Positions 9,208 through 17,705 of a stretch of DNA of 64,000 nucleotides are shown in pieces. Within the stretch, counting starts at the first letter, position 1. Each line of letters begins with the position of its first letter. Source of the DNA: Candidatus Centipeda massiliensis. Its GTDB lineage: Bacteria > Bacillota > Negativicutes > Selenomonadales > Selenomonadaceae. The stretch spans positions 637,856-701,855 of the forward strand of contig NZ_LT985754.1 in NCBI RefSeq assembly GCF_900290285.1, read 5' to 3'. The notes below the pieces were generated by a model. The model saw only the letters and a list, made by a program, of their open reading frames with translations, was not told where the DNA came from and did no database searches. A program made the translations under genes and the position numbers.

Positions 9208-9316
9208 GAGATCCTCCTTAATACAATGACTGATGTGCTCCGATCCCTCGGAACAGCTTCCTGTTTCCATTCATACGTATCAGCTGAAGATTTTTGTGAA
9301 TCATACAACTTTAAAC

Positions 9317-9335
9317 ATATAATGAAAATAATTAT
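9317..9335 (-). promoter_or_regulatory. Fur-box-like operator
   Basis: On the minus strand the 19 bases starting GATAATTATTTTC agree with the classical Fur box GATAATGATAATCATTATC at 15 of 19 positions by my count. It lies roughly 15-33 bases past the predicted transcription start of the TonB receptor, a place where bound Fur would block transcription. Confidence 0.65.
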
Positions 9336-9356
9336 CGCATTGGCGTGCGTAAGGGT

Positions 9357-9385
9357 ATTATAATGGCGAACGGGATTCATTACAA
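9357..9385 (-). promoter_or_regulatory. Sigma-A-type promoter for the TonB receptor
   Basis: TTGTAA (9380-9385) and a perfect TATAAT (9357-9362) on the minus strand have 17-base spacing. The leader to the receptor ATG is about 140 bases and contains the Fur-like box. Confidence 0.7.
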
Positions 9386-9456
9386 GTCTTTTTCGTGAAT
9401 AATTAAAAAAAATATTTTCTAGTGAATAAAAGTGAATAATGTTCATAATAAAAGAA

Positions 9457-9492
9457 CTGCTGCATGAAGGATGTTCGATCTTCATGCAGCAG
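9457..9492 (-). terminator. Intrinsic terminator after trmO
   Basis: A perfect 13-base-pair stem (CTGCTGCATGAAG and CTTCATGCAGCAG) with a 10-base loop is followed on the minus strand by TTCTTTTATT. It begins about 17 bases beyond the trmO stop. Confidence 0.85.
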
Positions 9493-9508
9493 CTCTATGC
9501 TACGAGGG

Positions 9509-9910
9509 CTATGGGAGGATGATGCTGTCCATTTTGGTATATGGCTTGATGTCGATGATGGCGCTGCCGTCGAGGGCATCGAGTCCCTTCACGCGGAGGA
9601 TGTTTCCCTCGCGTGCGATGAGTTCGGCGATGCAGAGGGAGAGGGGGTTCGGCCGGCCGGGCGAGCGGCTGGCGAATACGCCGTGAAGCTCCCTTGCGGC
9701 GGGTGGGATGGTCTTGAGGATGTCGCGTTTGGCCAAATGTGCCCAGTAGAGTACGATGAGGTATTTGTTCTGCTCGATTTTGAGCAGCCCGTCCGAGAAG
9801 TCCGGATGAATCGCAATCTCCGAGATCTCTTCGCTCATGCGTCCTTGCCGAGGGATGTCCGTGAGGTTTTTGTAGGCGTTATGAACAACGCCAATTTCTT
9901 GAAGCTGCAT
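9509..9910 (-). CDS. trmO: TrmO-type tRNA m6t6A37 methyltransferase (TsaA-like)
   Basis: A 133-residue single-domain protein of the UPF0066/TsaA family. It has the SAM-site hallmark SPGRPNPLSLCIAEL (about residues 83-97), the preceding HGVFASR, and the late DIKPYTKMDS. Characterised members use SAM to methylate t6A37 in tRNA for threonine; the enterobacterial enzyme is longer, with a C-terminal domain absent here. The short form is common in anaerobes and its substrate is less certain. The ATG is preceded by AGGAAGAGG. Its own promoter and a long structured leader precede it, which is unusual for a tRNA enzyme and hints at ligand- or attenuation-based control. Confidence 0.8.
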   Translation of the reverse strand: MQLQEIGVVHNAYKNLTDIPRQGRMSEEISEIAIHPDFSDGLLKIEQNKYLIVLYWAHLAKRDILKTIPPAARELHGVFASRSPGRPNPLSLCIAELIAREGNILRVKGLDALDGSAIIDIKPYTKMDSIILP

Positions 9911-9924
9911 TGTATCCTCTTCCT

Positions 9925-10062
9925 AATTAGAAAATGGAGCTACATCTCTGTAGCCCCATTTCTGCTCTGAGAATAGGCAGGGTGACATTCCTGCATCTCC
10001 TACTCAGGTCTTCTGACCATCCGGTGACGGCTGCCCGTTCCGTCCTCTGGTTCTCATTTCTT
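9925..10062 (-). promoter_or_regulatory. Structured 5' leader of trmO, candidate riboswitch or attenuator
   Basis: Between the predicted transcription start (about 10062) and trmO lie about 150 transcribed bases with several nested helices. GACGG pairs with CCGTC, GGTC with GACC, and CTGAGTAG with CTATTCTCAG enclosing GCAGG/CCTGC. Last comes a strong hairpin, AATGGGGCTAC with GTAGCTCCATT, followed by TTCT and then the ribosome site. The final hairpin could act as a terminator or cover the start region. I tested it by eye against SAM, FMN, cobalamin, glycine, c-di-GMP and T-box cores and found no match. Confidence 0.55.
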
Positions 10063-10068
10063 GTGTCC

Positions 10069-10097
10069 AGTATAAAGCATTTTGTTTATTTCGTCAA
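10069..10097 (-). promoter_or_regulatory. Strong sigma-A-type promoter for trmO
   Basis: TTGACG (10092-10097) and TATACT (10069-10074) on the minus strand are 17 bases apart, about 50 bases past the asparaginase stop. It separates trmO from the upstream gene. Confidence 0.75.
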
Positions 10098-10152
10098 ATG
10101 CTTTAAGGTGCCTTTTTGAATATTACTTCCTGCGTAATATAGGCAAGCGGCT

Positions 10153-11109
10153 TCATCTCTGTTCACCAGAGTTTTTCTCAAGTGATTTCACCGTTTCTCC
10201 CTCGGGCGTCTCTGCAAGCAGCTGCATCAGGCGGGGGTAGAGTGCCTCGATGGGGCGCGTACCGCCGGAGAGGGCGCCAAGCTCCGCCGCGCGGATGCCC
10301 ACCTCGTAGTGCGAGAGATCCGCACCGTCATAGATGCACTGTGTCGTGAGGACGACGGTGCAGGCGCGTGTCTTTGCGCGGTCGAGTGAGGGCAGAAAGC
10401 TCTCCTCCGCGTCGTCGCCGGGAACACTGCCGCATCCGTATCCCTCAAGGATGATGCCGCGATAGCCGGAGGCGATGTGCGCATCGATGGTGATGGGCTT
10501 CATGCCGGGGTAGAGGCGGATAACGGCAACGCGTTCGTCGAGTGCGTCATGCAGTCGGAATGGGGCATCCTGCGCGGCGGGCGGTGCGGCGAGGTCAATC
10601 TCCGCGCGCCCGATGCTGCGAAAGGCATCATCCGCAAGCGAATACAGCTTCTTTACTGCGTTGCCATGAATGAGCCGTCCGCCGAACGCGAGACAGACCC
10701 CATGCAAGCTGCTGCACGCCGCTTTGTATGCGAGGCGGAGGTTCTTCTCCGCATCCGAGCCGTCCCTGCCGAGGGGACGCTGCGAGCCCGTGAGGACGAC
10801 GGGGCGGTCGATGTTTTCAAGCATGTAGTAGAGTGCGGCGGCGGTGTATGCCATTGTGTCCGTGCCGTGGGTGATGATAAAGCCGTCATAGTCCGTGCGG
10901 CAGTCTGCAGCTTTGCGTGCGATCATCTGCCAGTGGGAGGGGGCGATGTTGGTGGAGTCGAGTGCGAGGAGGTCGATGACCTCGATGGCGGCGTCCACGG
11001 CGCCGATGGCGGCGCGCACATCTTCGCCGGAGAGGGCGGGGCGCAGACCATGCGCCGTTTCCCGTGAGGCAATCGTGCCGCCCGTGGCGATGAGGAGTAT
11101 GTTTTTCAT
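10153..11109 (-). CDS. ansA: Cytoplasmic L-asparaginase (type I-like)
   Basis: The 318-residue protein carries both threonine motifs of the asparaginase family: TGGTIAS at residues 8-14 and HGTDTM near residue 92. GYRGIILEGYGCGSVP, TTQCIYDGADLSHYEVG and a small-residue C-terminal domain follow. It converts asparagine to aspartate and ammonia. No signal peptide is present, so it acts in the cytoplasm. The start was placed at MKNILLIATGG (11109), which has AAAGGA upstream; a longer frame runs back into a mobile repeat and is not genuine. The repeat at 11145-11309 lies directly upstream, so the promoter is either within or beyond it. Confidence 0.9.
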   Translation of the reverse strand: MKNILLIATGGTIASRETAHGLRPALSGEDVRAAIGAVDAAIEVIDLLALDSTNIAPSHWQMIARKAADCRTDYDGFIITHGTDTMAYTAAALYYMLENIDRPVVLTGSQRPLGRDGSDAEKNLRLAYKAACSSLHGVCLAFGGRLIHGNAVKKLYSLADDAFRSIGRAEIDLAAPPAAQDAPFRLHDALDERVAVIRLYPGMKPITIDAHIASGYRGIILEGYGCGSVPGDDAEESFLPSLDRAKTRACTVVLTTQCIYDGADLSHYEVGIRAAELGALSGGTRPIEALYPRLMQLLAETPEGETVKSLEKNSGEQR

Positions 11110-11144
11110 GGGCGCTGTCCTTTCTTTTCGCGTCGGCGTGCGCA

Positions 11145-11309
11145 AGGAGTCGCTGATAAAATGAAGTCCGTCAGATTGGTGCAGAATTTTTGTCCTGCCA
11201 AGGAAACAAACCGGACGCATAGCCGCTGTGCTATGTGGAGGATTTGTTGACACAGGCAGGGCGAAAAGGATGCGCCAAGATGGCGGTGCTGAATTTATCC
11301 GCGACTCCT
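11145..11309 (-). repeat. Family I repeat (MITE-like), copy A
   Basis: About 165 bp in reverse orientation relative to copies B, D and E. The ends are AGGAGTCGCTGATAAA and the inverse TTTATCCGCGACTCCT. The inner part holds CCGGACGCATAGCC and CTATGTGGAGGATTTG, also seen in copies B and C. Its right end overlaps the last codons and stop of the ygbA-like gene. Confidence 0.9.
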
Positions 11310-11639
11310 TAGGTCAATCCAGATATGATGCAGGGTCATGATGGGGCGATGGAGGAGCATCCGAGGTCCGCTGTAGCGCATGACCGTGCGAATCTGCTCC
11401 CGCATATCACGGCTGTAGCAGTGGACGGGGCAGGCGGAGCAGAAGGATTTGACCTCCATGCGCGGGCAGCGGATGATGCGGTCGCGTGCGTAGGCGAGGA
11501 GACGGCGGCAGTCGGGGCAGAGTGCAGGTGCGCCGTCCCGCTCGGCGGTGCGGTGTGCATGCCCCTGTCCGCGACAGTAGATGGCGATCATTTCCGACAT
11601 CACGTCGGCTTCGAGGGCGCGTTTCTTTTCGGTGTCCAT
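11295..11639 (-). CDS. YgbA-like (nitrous oxide-stimulated promoter) family protein
   Basis: A 114-residue cysteine-rich protein with CPDCRR, RCPRMEVKSFCSACPVHCYS and the closing RYSGPRMLLHRPIMTLHHI, a pattern typical of the YgbA/NO family. Five cysteines in the middle suggest a metal or iron-sulfur site. E. coli YgbA is induced by nitric oxide; its function here is unproven. The start is MDTEKK at 11639 with AAAGGA upstream. The last four residues (RSRG) and the stop codon are encoded by the inserted family I repeat, so the native C-terminus was replaced or trimmed. Confidence 0.75.
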   Translation of the reverse strand: MDTEKKRALEADVMSEMIAIYCRGQGHAHRTAERDGAPALCPDCRRLLAYARDRIIRCPRMEVKSFCSACPVHCYSRDMREQIRTVMRYSGPRMLLHRPIMTLHHIWIDLRSRG

Positions 11640-11755
11640 GTGAATTCCTTTGAAAATTATTTTTGAAAATCGACACAAAGCTTGTCCATATTTGTATCTT
11701 CTTTGAGCGTTGGGGTGGCAGCAATCCACGCAGCTTCCGTGATGCCTTTTTTGTT

Positions 11756-12055
11756 TCAGCATTTGGTACGTGTGTGATAGGGATAACTTTCCTTATAAAC
11801 TGCCTCCGGTGCAATATCAATCGCACCGTTTTCCCATGTGAGGATACCATGCTCCAAGCGTGCTGTATCAAATACGCTGCGCTTTGACAGTGACTGGAAG
11901 GCGGGGTAGTGAAGGAGACATGAGGCGTCGAAGATACGCTCTTCGCCCGTAGAGAATGTGACGATCATATAGAGGTCATCAATGATACGAAAATCAGTAA
12001 TGGTGATATCTTCGTGCGGTTCTGAAGCGTAGGCAATACCGTCAAGAATATACAT
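11756..12055 (-). CDS. DUF2442 domain protein
   Basis: A protein of about 99 residues with the compact beta-rich DUF2442 pattern: DYMI-like strand DLYMIVTFSTGEERIFDAS, then LLHYPAFQSLSKRSVFDTARLEHGILTWENGAIDIAPEAVY. The start at 12055 was chosen over the preceding ATG because AGGAG stands seven bases away. It begins 10 bases after the DUF4160 gene. These two small families are often found as neighbours and are sometimes listed among toxin-antitoxin-like pairs; no activity is established and there is no direct evidence of toxicity. Confidence 0.75.
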   Translation of the reverse strand: MYILDGIAYASEPHEDITITDFRIIDDLYMIVTFSTGEERIFDASCLLHYPAFQSLSKRSVFDTARLEHGILTWENGAIDIAPEAVYKESYPYHTRTKC

Positions 12056-12065
12056 CATCCATCTC

Positions 12066-12332
12066 CTATCTGAGCGGTTCGATCTTATCAAAGTGCATGC
12101 CACGCACGGCATTATTCCATGCGGCATAGAGTTCATCCTCGTGGATGTAGAGCCATGCTGTGAGGATTTTCAGTTGCTTATCCGGCAGCTTTCCGGCAAG
12201 GAGTTCTCCGTCGATGGCGACAGAAGCCTTGAAATCACCGTAAAATACATGCACGTGTGGCTTGTGATGTCGGTCATTATCGAGAAAGATCATCTTTATG
12301 ATCATCCCCATAAAACGGCTGAGTTCAGGCAT
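12066..12332 (-). CDS. DUF4160 domain protein
   Basis: An 88-residue protein matching DUF4160: MIIKMIFLDNDRHHKPHVHVFYGDFKASVAIDG with its HH..PHVHV histidine-rich strand, then LPDKQLKILTAWLYIHEDELYAAWNNAV. Histidine spacing (HHKPHVH) suggests metal or nucleic-acid contact, which is speculation. It is the first gene of a two-gene unit with the DUF2442 partner. AGGAG lies in front of the ATG. Function unknown. Confidence 0.75.
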   Translation of the reverse strand: MPELSRFMGMIIKMIFLDNDRHHKPHVHVFYGDFKASVAIDGELLAGKLPDKQLKILTAWLYIHEDELYAAWNNAVRGMHFDKIEPLR

Positions 12333-12387
12333 AAGTTACTCCTTTCTGTCCCTCCGTATACAACGGCACTGTCCGCCTGCATAAGAA

Positions 12388-12945
12388 TTAGCTGCGAGCG
12401 CTTTTCTTTTCCTCCTGCGCACGGCGGAATTTTTCGAGCAGATCCATTTTGTGCTCCATTTTGTGGACGAATTCGCGTGCGGCGGCGCGATCCTCCTCGT
12501 TGGGGTGCTCGGCGGCACGCACCCAGCGTTCCTGTGCCTCAGGGCTGTTGTGTGTATCGTCGGGGTCGGATTTCTTGCGGCGGGCGATGAGCGCGGGGGC
12601 GAGTTTGCCCTGTGCGGAGAAGGTGCCGAGAACTTCAATGTTCTCTCCGAGCAGGTAGGCAGAACGCGCGAACGAGGTGACGGCGTGCTCCGAGCCGACG
12701 TCTGCGCCGTGCGTCTGAAAGAGAACGACACTCGCATCCCTGACCTTCGGCAGATATGCCTTCATGAGATCGTCGGGACCGCCGCGCCGCAGCCAGTATC
12801 CAAGTGCAACGACATCGTATGCGGAGAGATCCGCCGGTGCGTCCTGCACACGGAAGATGTCCGCGCCCGCTGTGCCCGCAATTTCCTCGGCGATTGCCTT
12901 TGTGTTGCCCGTGGTGGATGAATAGATGACAGCCCATTTCCTCAT
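12388..12945 (-). CDS. Flavodoxin-family protein
   Basis: A 185-residue protein whose first 150 residues form a flavodoxin fold: the FMN phosphate loop YSSTTGNTKAIAEEI at residues 8-22, then VVALGYWLRRGGPDD near 46-60 and LFQTHGADVGS near 75. A C-terminal helical tail rich in Glu, Lys and Arg (HKMEHKMDLLEKFRRAQEEKK) is unusual and may be a docking segment. It is likely a cytoplasmic low-potential electron carrier or FMN reductase. It stands alone and is divergent from the exporter gene that follows. Confidence 0.8.
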   Translation of the reverse strand: MRKWAVIYSSTTGNTKAIAEEIAGTAGADIFRVQDAPADLSAYDVVALGYWLRRGGPDDLMKAYLPKVRDASVVLFQTHGADVGSEHAVTSFARSAYLLGENIEVLGTFSAQGKLAPALIARRKKSDPDDTHNSPEAQERWVRAAEHPNEEDRAAAREFVHKMEHKMDLLEKFRRAQEEKKSARS

Positions 12946-13043
12946 GGTTATGAATACTCCTTTACTTTTTCTGTGGCTTTGCTACAATACATTACAGCAT
13001 ATTTTTGGATCGTATGCAAGAAGATTGATCACAGAAGGAACCT

Positions 13044-14207
13044 ATGATGAAACACGAAATAAAACACGCGACGGCGCTGCTCTCGACGGGGCACGCGATG
13101 GTGGATTTCTATGCGAATTTCCTGCCGATCCTCCTGCCTCTGCTCATGCTGAAATTCGGGCTCTCTCTGACAATGTGCGGCGTGCTTGTCATGGTTGCGT
13201 CCGTGACGACGAATATGCTGCAGCCCTTCTTCGGCTATCTGATGGATCAGCGAAACTTCAGTCCGCTGCTCCCGTATATCGTGCCTGCCGCCGCCGTGCC
13301 GATCTGTATGGTCGGCCTTGCAGGTCATCCGGCGGTGCTCTTTCTGCTCGTCGCGGTAACGGGCGCGGCGGTTGCGGCATATCATCCGCTCTCGTCCATG
13401 CTCGTGGGACGGACGGCGGCGGACGGGCGCGGAAGCGGTATGATGAGCTATTTCATCGCGGGGGGGAATGCGGGCATGGCATTCGTGCCGCTTGTGCTCG
13501 TCGCATTTCTTGAAAAGCTGTCATTGAGTGCGCTGCCCCTCCTGATCCTGCCCGCTGTACTTATGGGGGTGCTCTTTGTGCGCTCGGGGCTGTGCGCTGT
13601 TTCGTCTCTGCCGGAACGGCGGGCGGCGGAGCGTCCGAGTCTTGCCCGTGTTCTCTTTGCACGCACGACGATCACGCTGAATCTCGCGATGGGGCTGCGC
13701 TGCTGGACGCACGGCGCGTTCGGGACGTTCCTGCCGCTGCTCCTTGTCGGAAATGGGGAGGACACGAGTGCGGCGGGGCTCTTCCTCACGATCTTCATGG
13801 TCGGCGGCATGACGGGCGGTCTCGTCGGCGGCAATCTTGCGGACAGGTTCACGGGGCGTGCGATCATTGTCGCATTCCTCGTTGTCGGTATTCTGCCGTG
13901 TGCTTATTACTTTACCCATGTCAGCGCGGATGTGCTCGGCGGCATCGTGCTCTTTGCCGCCGGCTTTTCTCTGATGGCACCGCAGCCCAGCTCGATTATA
14001 TGGGCGCAGCAGGCACTGCCGGAGAACGCGGCGATGGCATCGGGCATGATGCTCGGCATGTCGTTTGGTCTTGGCAGTCTCGGCGTTGCGGCGACGGCCG
14101 CGCTCGGCGATGTCATCGGACTTGCGCCCGCGCTCCTCGTCTCCGTCATTGCACTCCCGCTTGCGGCTCTATTGGCGTATATGACACCGGAGCCAAAGGA
14201 AGTCTGA
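13044..14207 (+). CDS. fsr: MFS exporter, fosmidomycin-resistance (Fsr) type
   Basis: A 387-residue protein with 12 predicted membrane segments and the Fsr-type start HATALLSTGHAMVDFYANFLPILLPLL, followed by AAYHPLSSMLVGRTAADGRGSGMMSYFIAGGNAGMA in the first half. Members of this branch of the major facilitator superfamily export small drugs such as fosmidomycin; the natural substrate here is not known. Two adjacent ATG codons (13044 and 13047) follow AAGGAA; the second has the better spacing. It stands alone between divergent flavodoxin and the pfl operon. Confidence 0.8.
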   Translation: MMKHEIKHATALLSTGHAMVDFYANFLPILLPLLMLKFGLSLTMCGVLVMVASVTTNMLQPFFGYLMDQRNFSPLLPYIVPAAAVPICMVGLAGHPAVLFLLVAVTGAAVAAYHPLSSMLVGRTAADGRGSGMMSYFIAGGNAGMAFVPLVLVAFLEKLSLSALPLLILPAVLMGVLFVRSGLCAVSSLPERRAAERPSLARVLFARTTITLNLAMGLRCWTHGAFGTFLPLLLVGNGEDTSAAGLFLTIFMVGGMTGGLVGGNLADRFTGRAIIVAFLVVGILPCAYYFTHVSADVLGGIVLFAAGFSLMAPQPSSIIWAQQALPENAAMASGMMLGMSFGLGSLGVAATAALGDVIGLAPALLVSVIALPLAALLAYMTPEPKEV

Positions 14208-14452
14208 CCACCGCAAGCGATCCCTCGCAGCGACGGGAGAGGAATGTGCCAAGATGGACAACTGAATGCGTCCGTGATTCCCTCGCGGACGAGCACACGT
14301 CCGCTTGCATAACGAGGGTTCTGCGTGGAGTACGCAGCGCGAATCCGTACCCGTTGCCTTACACCCGGAAAAATTGTTTTTATATACATATAAATTATAT
14401 TTTCATGAAAAATATTGATGATATTTATTTCGCCTGTGCCTATTGAAATGTG
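14208..14452. repeat. Intergenic region with partial family III repeat
   Basis: A segment at 14300-14335 (CCGCTTGCATAACGAGGG then TTCTGCGTGGAG) matches 35198-35230 downstream of the polyprenyl synthase. A short inverted repeat CGTCCG...CGGACG lies just before it. From 14365 on the DNA turns strongly AT-rich up to the pflB promoter and may hold a regulator site; I could not recognise one. Confidence 0.55.
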
Positions 14453-14481
14453 AATCCAATTCAAGTATTATGAGGGCAACC
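14453..14481 (+). promoter_or_regulatory. Promoter for pflB-pflA
   Basis: TTGAAA (14453-14458) and TATTAT (14476-14481) are 17 bases apart, giving a leader of about 45 bases before the pflB ATG. Confidence 0.65.
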
Positions 14482-14533
14482 GATGGGATTTGTTTTCAAT
14501 GGGGGAATCCATTCACAGAACAGGAGGCAAAAT

Positions 14534-16783
14534 ATGCTGCAGAGCAAGAGCTGGGACGGTTTTGAGGGGGGCGTCTGGCAGGAGGAGGTCAACGTCCGCG
14601 ACTTCATTCAGCGCAACTATACGCCGTACGACGGCGACGAGTCCTTCCTTACGCCGCCGACGGACGCGACGAATCGCCTGTGGGCACGCGTGCAGGAGCT
14701 TCAGAAGGAGGAGCGCGCGAAGGGCGGCGTGCTCGATATGGAGACGGAGGTCGTCTCGGGGCTGACGGCATACGGTCCGGGCTACATTGACCCCGCGCAC
14801 AAAGACCTCGAAAAGGTGGTCGGGCTCCAGACGGACAAGCCCTTGAAGCAGGCGTTCATGCCGTACGGCGGCATCCGCATGGCGGAGGAGGCACTGGAGA
14901 ACTACGGCTACAAGCTCAGCCCGAAGCTCCACGAGATCTTTACCAAGTACCACAAGACGCACAATCAGGCGGTCTTTGACGCATACACGGACGAGATCCG
15001 CGCGGCACGCCGCAGCCATATCATCACGGGGCTGCCCGATACGTACGGGCGCGGGCGCATCGTGGGCGACTACCGCCGCGTTGCACTCTACGGCATCGAT
15101 CAGCTCATCGCCTTCAAACAGGGGGATCTCCTGAACTACGGCGACGGCATTATGAGCAACGATGTCATCCAGCAGCGCGAGGAGGTCGCGGAGCAGATCC
15201 GCGCGCTGAAGGGCATGAAGGAGATGGCACAGCTCTATGGCTTTGACATCTCGGCACCTGCGAAGGACGCGCGTGAGGCTGTGCAGTGGCTCTATTTCGG
15301 CTACCTTGCGGCGATCAAGACGCAGAACGGCGCAGCGATGAGCGTCGGGCGCATCTCGACCTTCCTCGACATCTACATCCAGCGCGATCTTGCACGCGGC
15401 ATCCTCTCCGAGGAGGAGGCGCAGGAGCTGATCGACCACATCGTGCTGAAGTTCCGCATGGTGAAGTTCGCACGCATCACGTCCTACAACGAACTGTTCT
15501 CGGGCGATCCGATCTGGGCGACGCTGGAGATGGCGGGCATCGGCATGGACGGTCGCCACATGGTCACGAAGAACGATTTCCGCTTCCTCCATACGCTTGA
15601 GAACATGGGACCCTCCCCCGAGCCGAACCTCACCGTTCTCTACTCCTCGAAGCTGCCGCAGACCTTCAAGGACTATGCGGCGCGCATCTCCATCCGCACC
15701 AGCTCGATCCAGTATGAGAACGACGACGTGATGAAGCCCGCATGGGGCGACGACTACTCCATCTGCTGCTGTGTGTCGGCGACGCAGACGGGCAAGGAGA
15801 TGCAGTTCTTCGGCGCACGCGCGAACCTTGCGAAGTGTCTCCTCTACGCGATCAACGGGGGCGTGGACGAGAAGAGCGGTGTGCAGGTCGGCCCCGCCTA
15901 CCGCCCGATCCGCACGGAGTATCTTGAGTACGACAATGTTATCATCAAGTACGAGCGCATGATGGACTGGCTCGCGCACGTCTACGTGAACGCGCTGAAC
16001 ATCATCCAGTATATGCACGACAAGTACTACTACGAGGCGGCGGAGATGGCACTCATCGACACGGATGTCCGCCGCACGTTTGCAACGGGCATTGCGGGCT
16101 TCTCCCATGTCGTCGACTCGCTGTCCGCGATCAAGTACGCGAAGGTAAAGCCGATCTACAAGGACGGCATCGTCGTGGACTATGAGACGACAGGCGACTT
16201 CCCGCGCTATGGCAACGACGATGACCGCGCGGACGAGATCGCAAAGTGGGTCTTAAAGACGTTCCTCTCGAAGATCAAGGCGCGTCACACCTATCGTCAC
16301 TCCGAGCCGACGACGTCGATCCTCACGATCACGTCGAACGTTGTCTACGGCAAGTACACGGGTGCGATGCCGGATGGGCGCAAGGCGTGGACACCGCTTG
16401 CACCGGGTGCAAACCCAAGCTACGGCGCAGAGTGCTGCGGTCTGCTCGCCTCGCTCAACTCCGTGGCTAAGCTGCCGTATCACTGGGCGCTCGACGGCAT
16501 CTCGAACACGCAGAGCATGACGCCCTCCTCCATCGGACACAATGAGGACGAGCGCGTGCAGAATCTCGTGAGCGCGATGGACGGCTATTTCGATCAGGGC
16601 GCACATCATCTGAATGTGAACGTATTCGGGCGCGAGACGCTTGAGCATATCATGGAGCATCCCGAGGATCCCGCATACGCGAACTTCACGATCCGCGTTT
16701 CAGGCTACGCGGTCAAGTTCATCAGTCTGACGCGCGAGCAGCAGGAGGATGTGATTTCGCGCACCTTCCATGCGCACATGTAA
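14534..16783 (+). CDS. pflB: Pyruvate formate-lyase
   Basis: A 749-residue glycyl-radical enzyme of full family length that converts pyruvate and CoA to formate and acetyl-CoA. It has the catalytic cysteines in SICCCVS (residues 411-413), a third cysteine adjacent to the usual pair, and the radical glycine in RVSGYAVKF at Gly724. The N-terminus [19 protein letters not shown] is typical. The start at 14534 follows AGGAGG by six bases; an upstream in-frame start lacks a ribosome site. It is followed six bases later by its activase, so the pair forms an operon ended by a strong terminator. Oxygen would destroy the radical form. Confidence 0.97.
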   Translation: MLQSKSWDGFEGGVWQEEVNVRDFIQRNYTPYDGDESFLTPPTDATNRLWARVQELQKEERAKGGVLDMETEVVSGLTAYGPGYIDPAHKDLEKVVGLQTDKPLKQAFMPYGGIRMAEEALENYGYKLSPKLHEIFTKYHKTHNQAVFDAYTDEIRAARRSHIITGLPDTYGRGRIVGDYRRVALYGIDQLIAFKQGDLLNYGDGIMSNDVIQQREEVAEQIRALKGMKEMAQLYGFDISAPAKDAREAVQWLYFGYLAAIKTQNGAAMSVGRISTFLDIYIQRDLARGILSEEEAQELIDHIVLKFRMVKFARITSYNELFSGDPIWATLEMAGIGMDGRHMVTKNDFRFLHTLENMGPSPEPNLTVLYSSKLPQTFKDYAARISIRTSSIQYENDDVMKPAWGDDYSICCCVSATQTGKEMQFFGARANLAKCLLYAINGGVDEKSGVQVGPAYRPIRTEYLEYDNVIIKYERMMDWLAHVYVNALNIIQYMHDKYYYEAAEMALIDTDVRRTFATGIAGFSHVVDSLSAIKYAKVKPIYKDGIVVDYETTGDFPRYGNDDDRADEIAKWVLKTFLSKIKARHTYRHSEPTTSILTITSNVVYGKYTGAMPDGRKAWTPLAPGANPSYGAECCGLLASLNSVAKLPYHWALDGISNTQSMTPSSIGHNEDERVQNLVSAMDGYFDQGAHHLNVNVFGRETLEHIMEHPEDPAYANFTIRVSGYAVKFISLTREQQEDVISRTFHAHM

Positions 16784-16789
16784 AGGGCG

Positions 16790-17539
16790 ATGAAAGGACG
16801 CATCAGCGCGACGGAGAGCTTCGGCTCGGTCGATGGTCCCGGCATCCGCTTCATCGTCTTTGTGCAGGGCTGCCGCTACCGCTGTCAGTACTGCCACAAC
16901 CCCGAGACGTGGGAGCGGGAGGGCGGCTATGAGGCGACCCCCGAGGAGATCTTTCGGATGGCGTGGCGCTACCGCCCGTACTGGAAGCAGACGGGCGGCA
17001 TCACGGTCAGCGGCGGTGAGCCGCTGCTCCAACTCGCATTCGTGACAGAGCTGTTCCGCCTTGCGAAGGCAAAGGGAGTGAATACCGCCATCGATACGGC
17101 GGGCGAACCGTTCACGTGGGACGAACCGTTTTTCAGCGCGTTTGAGGAACTCCTGCCGCTCGTGGATTTGTTCCTGCTCGACCTCAAGCACATCGACGAT
17201 GAAGCGCACAGGGCACTCACAGGCGTATCGAATGTGAGCGCGCTTGCGCTCGCGCAGTTCCTTTCGGAGCGGGGCAAGCGGCTGTGGATTCGTCATGTTC
17301 TTGTACCGGGCTGGACGACGGGGGAGGACGATCTCAGAAGACTTTCGGACTTTATCGCGGGACTCCGTACCGTCGACCGCGTGGAGGTGCTGCCCTATCA
17401 TGCGATGGCACGGCACAAGTACGAGGAACTGAACCTTCCGTACCGGCTCGGGGAAACGCCCGCGCCGACGGCGGAGGAAATTGCCCGCGCGGAGAAGATC
17501 CTGCGCGTGGGGGAGTATAGGGGATACTTGAACCCATGA
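16790..17539 (+). CDS. pflA: Pyruvate formate-lyase activating enzyme
   Basis: A 249-residue radical-SAM enzyme with the cluster motif CRYRCQYC in residues 29-36, followed by HNPETW, a standard PFL-activase signature. The GGI-TVSGGEPLLQ motif near residue 75 and a late RVEVLPYHAMARHKYEELNLPY complete it. It uses SAM and a 4Fe-4S cluster to make the glycyl radical on PflB. The length is that of the single-domain activase, with no extra ferredoxin insert. It lies immediately after pflB. Confidence 0.95.
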   Translation: MKGRISATESFGSVDGPGIRFIVFVQGCRYRCQYCHNPETWEREGGYEATPEEIFRMAWRYRPYWKQTGGITVSGGEPLLQLAFVTELFRLAKAKGVNTAIDTAGEPFTWDEPFFSAFEELLPLVDLFLLDLKHIDDEAHRALTGVSNVSALALAQFLSERGKRLWIRHVLVPGWTTGEDDLRRLSDFIAGLRTVDRVEVLPYHAMARHKYEELNLPYRLGETPAPTAEEIARAEKILRVGEYRGYLNP

Positions 17540-17577
17540 AAAGAGAGGCACTGCACGGCGCAGCGCCTCTCTTTTTG
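17538..17577 (+). terminator. Bidirectional terminator between pflA and holA
   Basis: AAAAGAGAGGC pairs with GCCTCTCTTTTT around an inner CTGCACGGCGCAG loop. U-runs on both strands would let it serve both converging genes. Confidence 0.85.
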
Positions 17578-17705
17578 TGTTCCTTTCGTTGCCGCCTCTA
17601 ACACTGAAAGGAAGTGTGTCGATCAGAGAAACATTATCTCTGTCGCAGCAAGTGTAGTTGCCTACTACGTTTATAATATAACATCTTCCCTATTTCATTG
17701 CAAGG

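Noticed and set aside
9961-10040. GGCAGGGTGACATTCC on the plus strand as an FMN or T-box element
   Set aside because: Only a few core bases agree, the rest of the fold is missing and no plus-strand gene follows.
11145-11253. Upstream extension of asparaginase with 48 extra residues
   Set aside because: The extra codons are inside a mobile repeat and lack a ribosome site; the start at 11109 has one.
14513-16108. 531-residue open frame antisense to pflB
   Set aside because: pflB is certain on the other strand; the antisense reading is a composition artefact.
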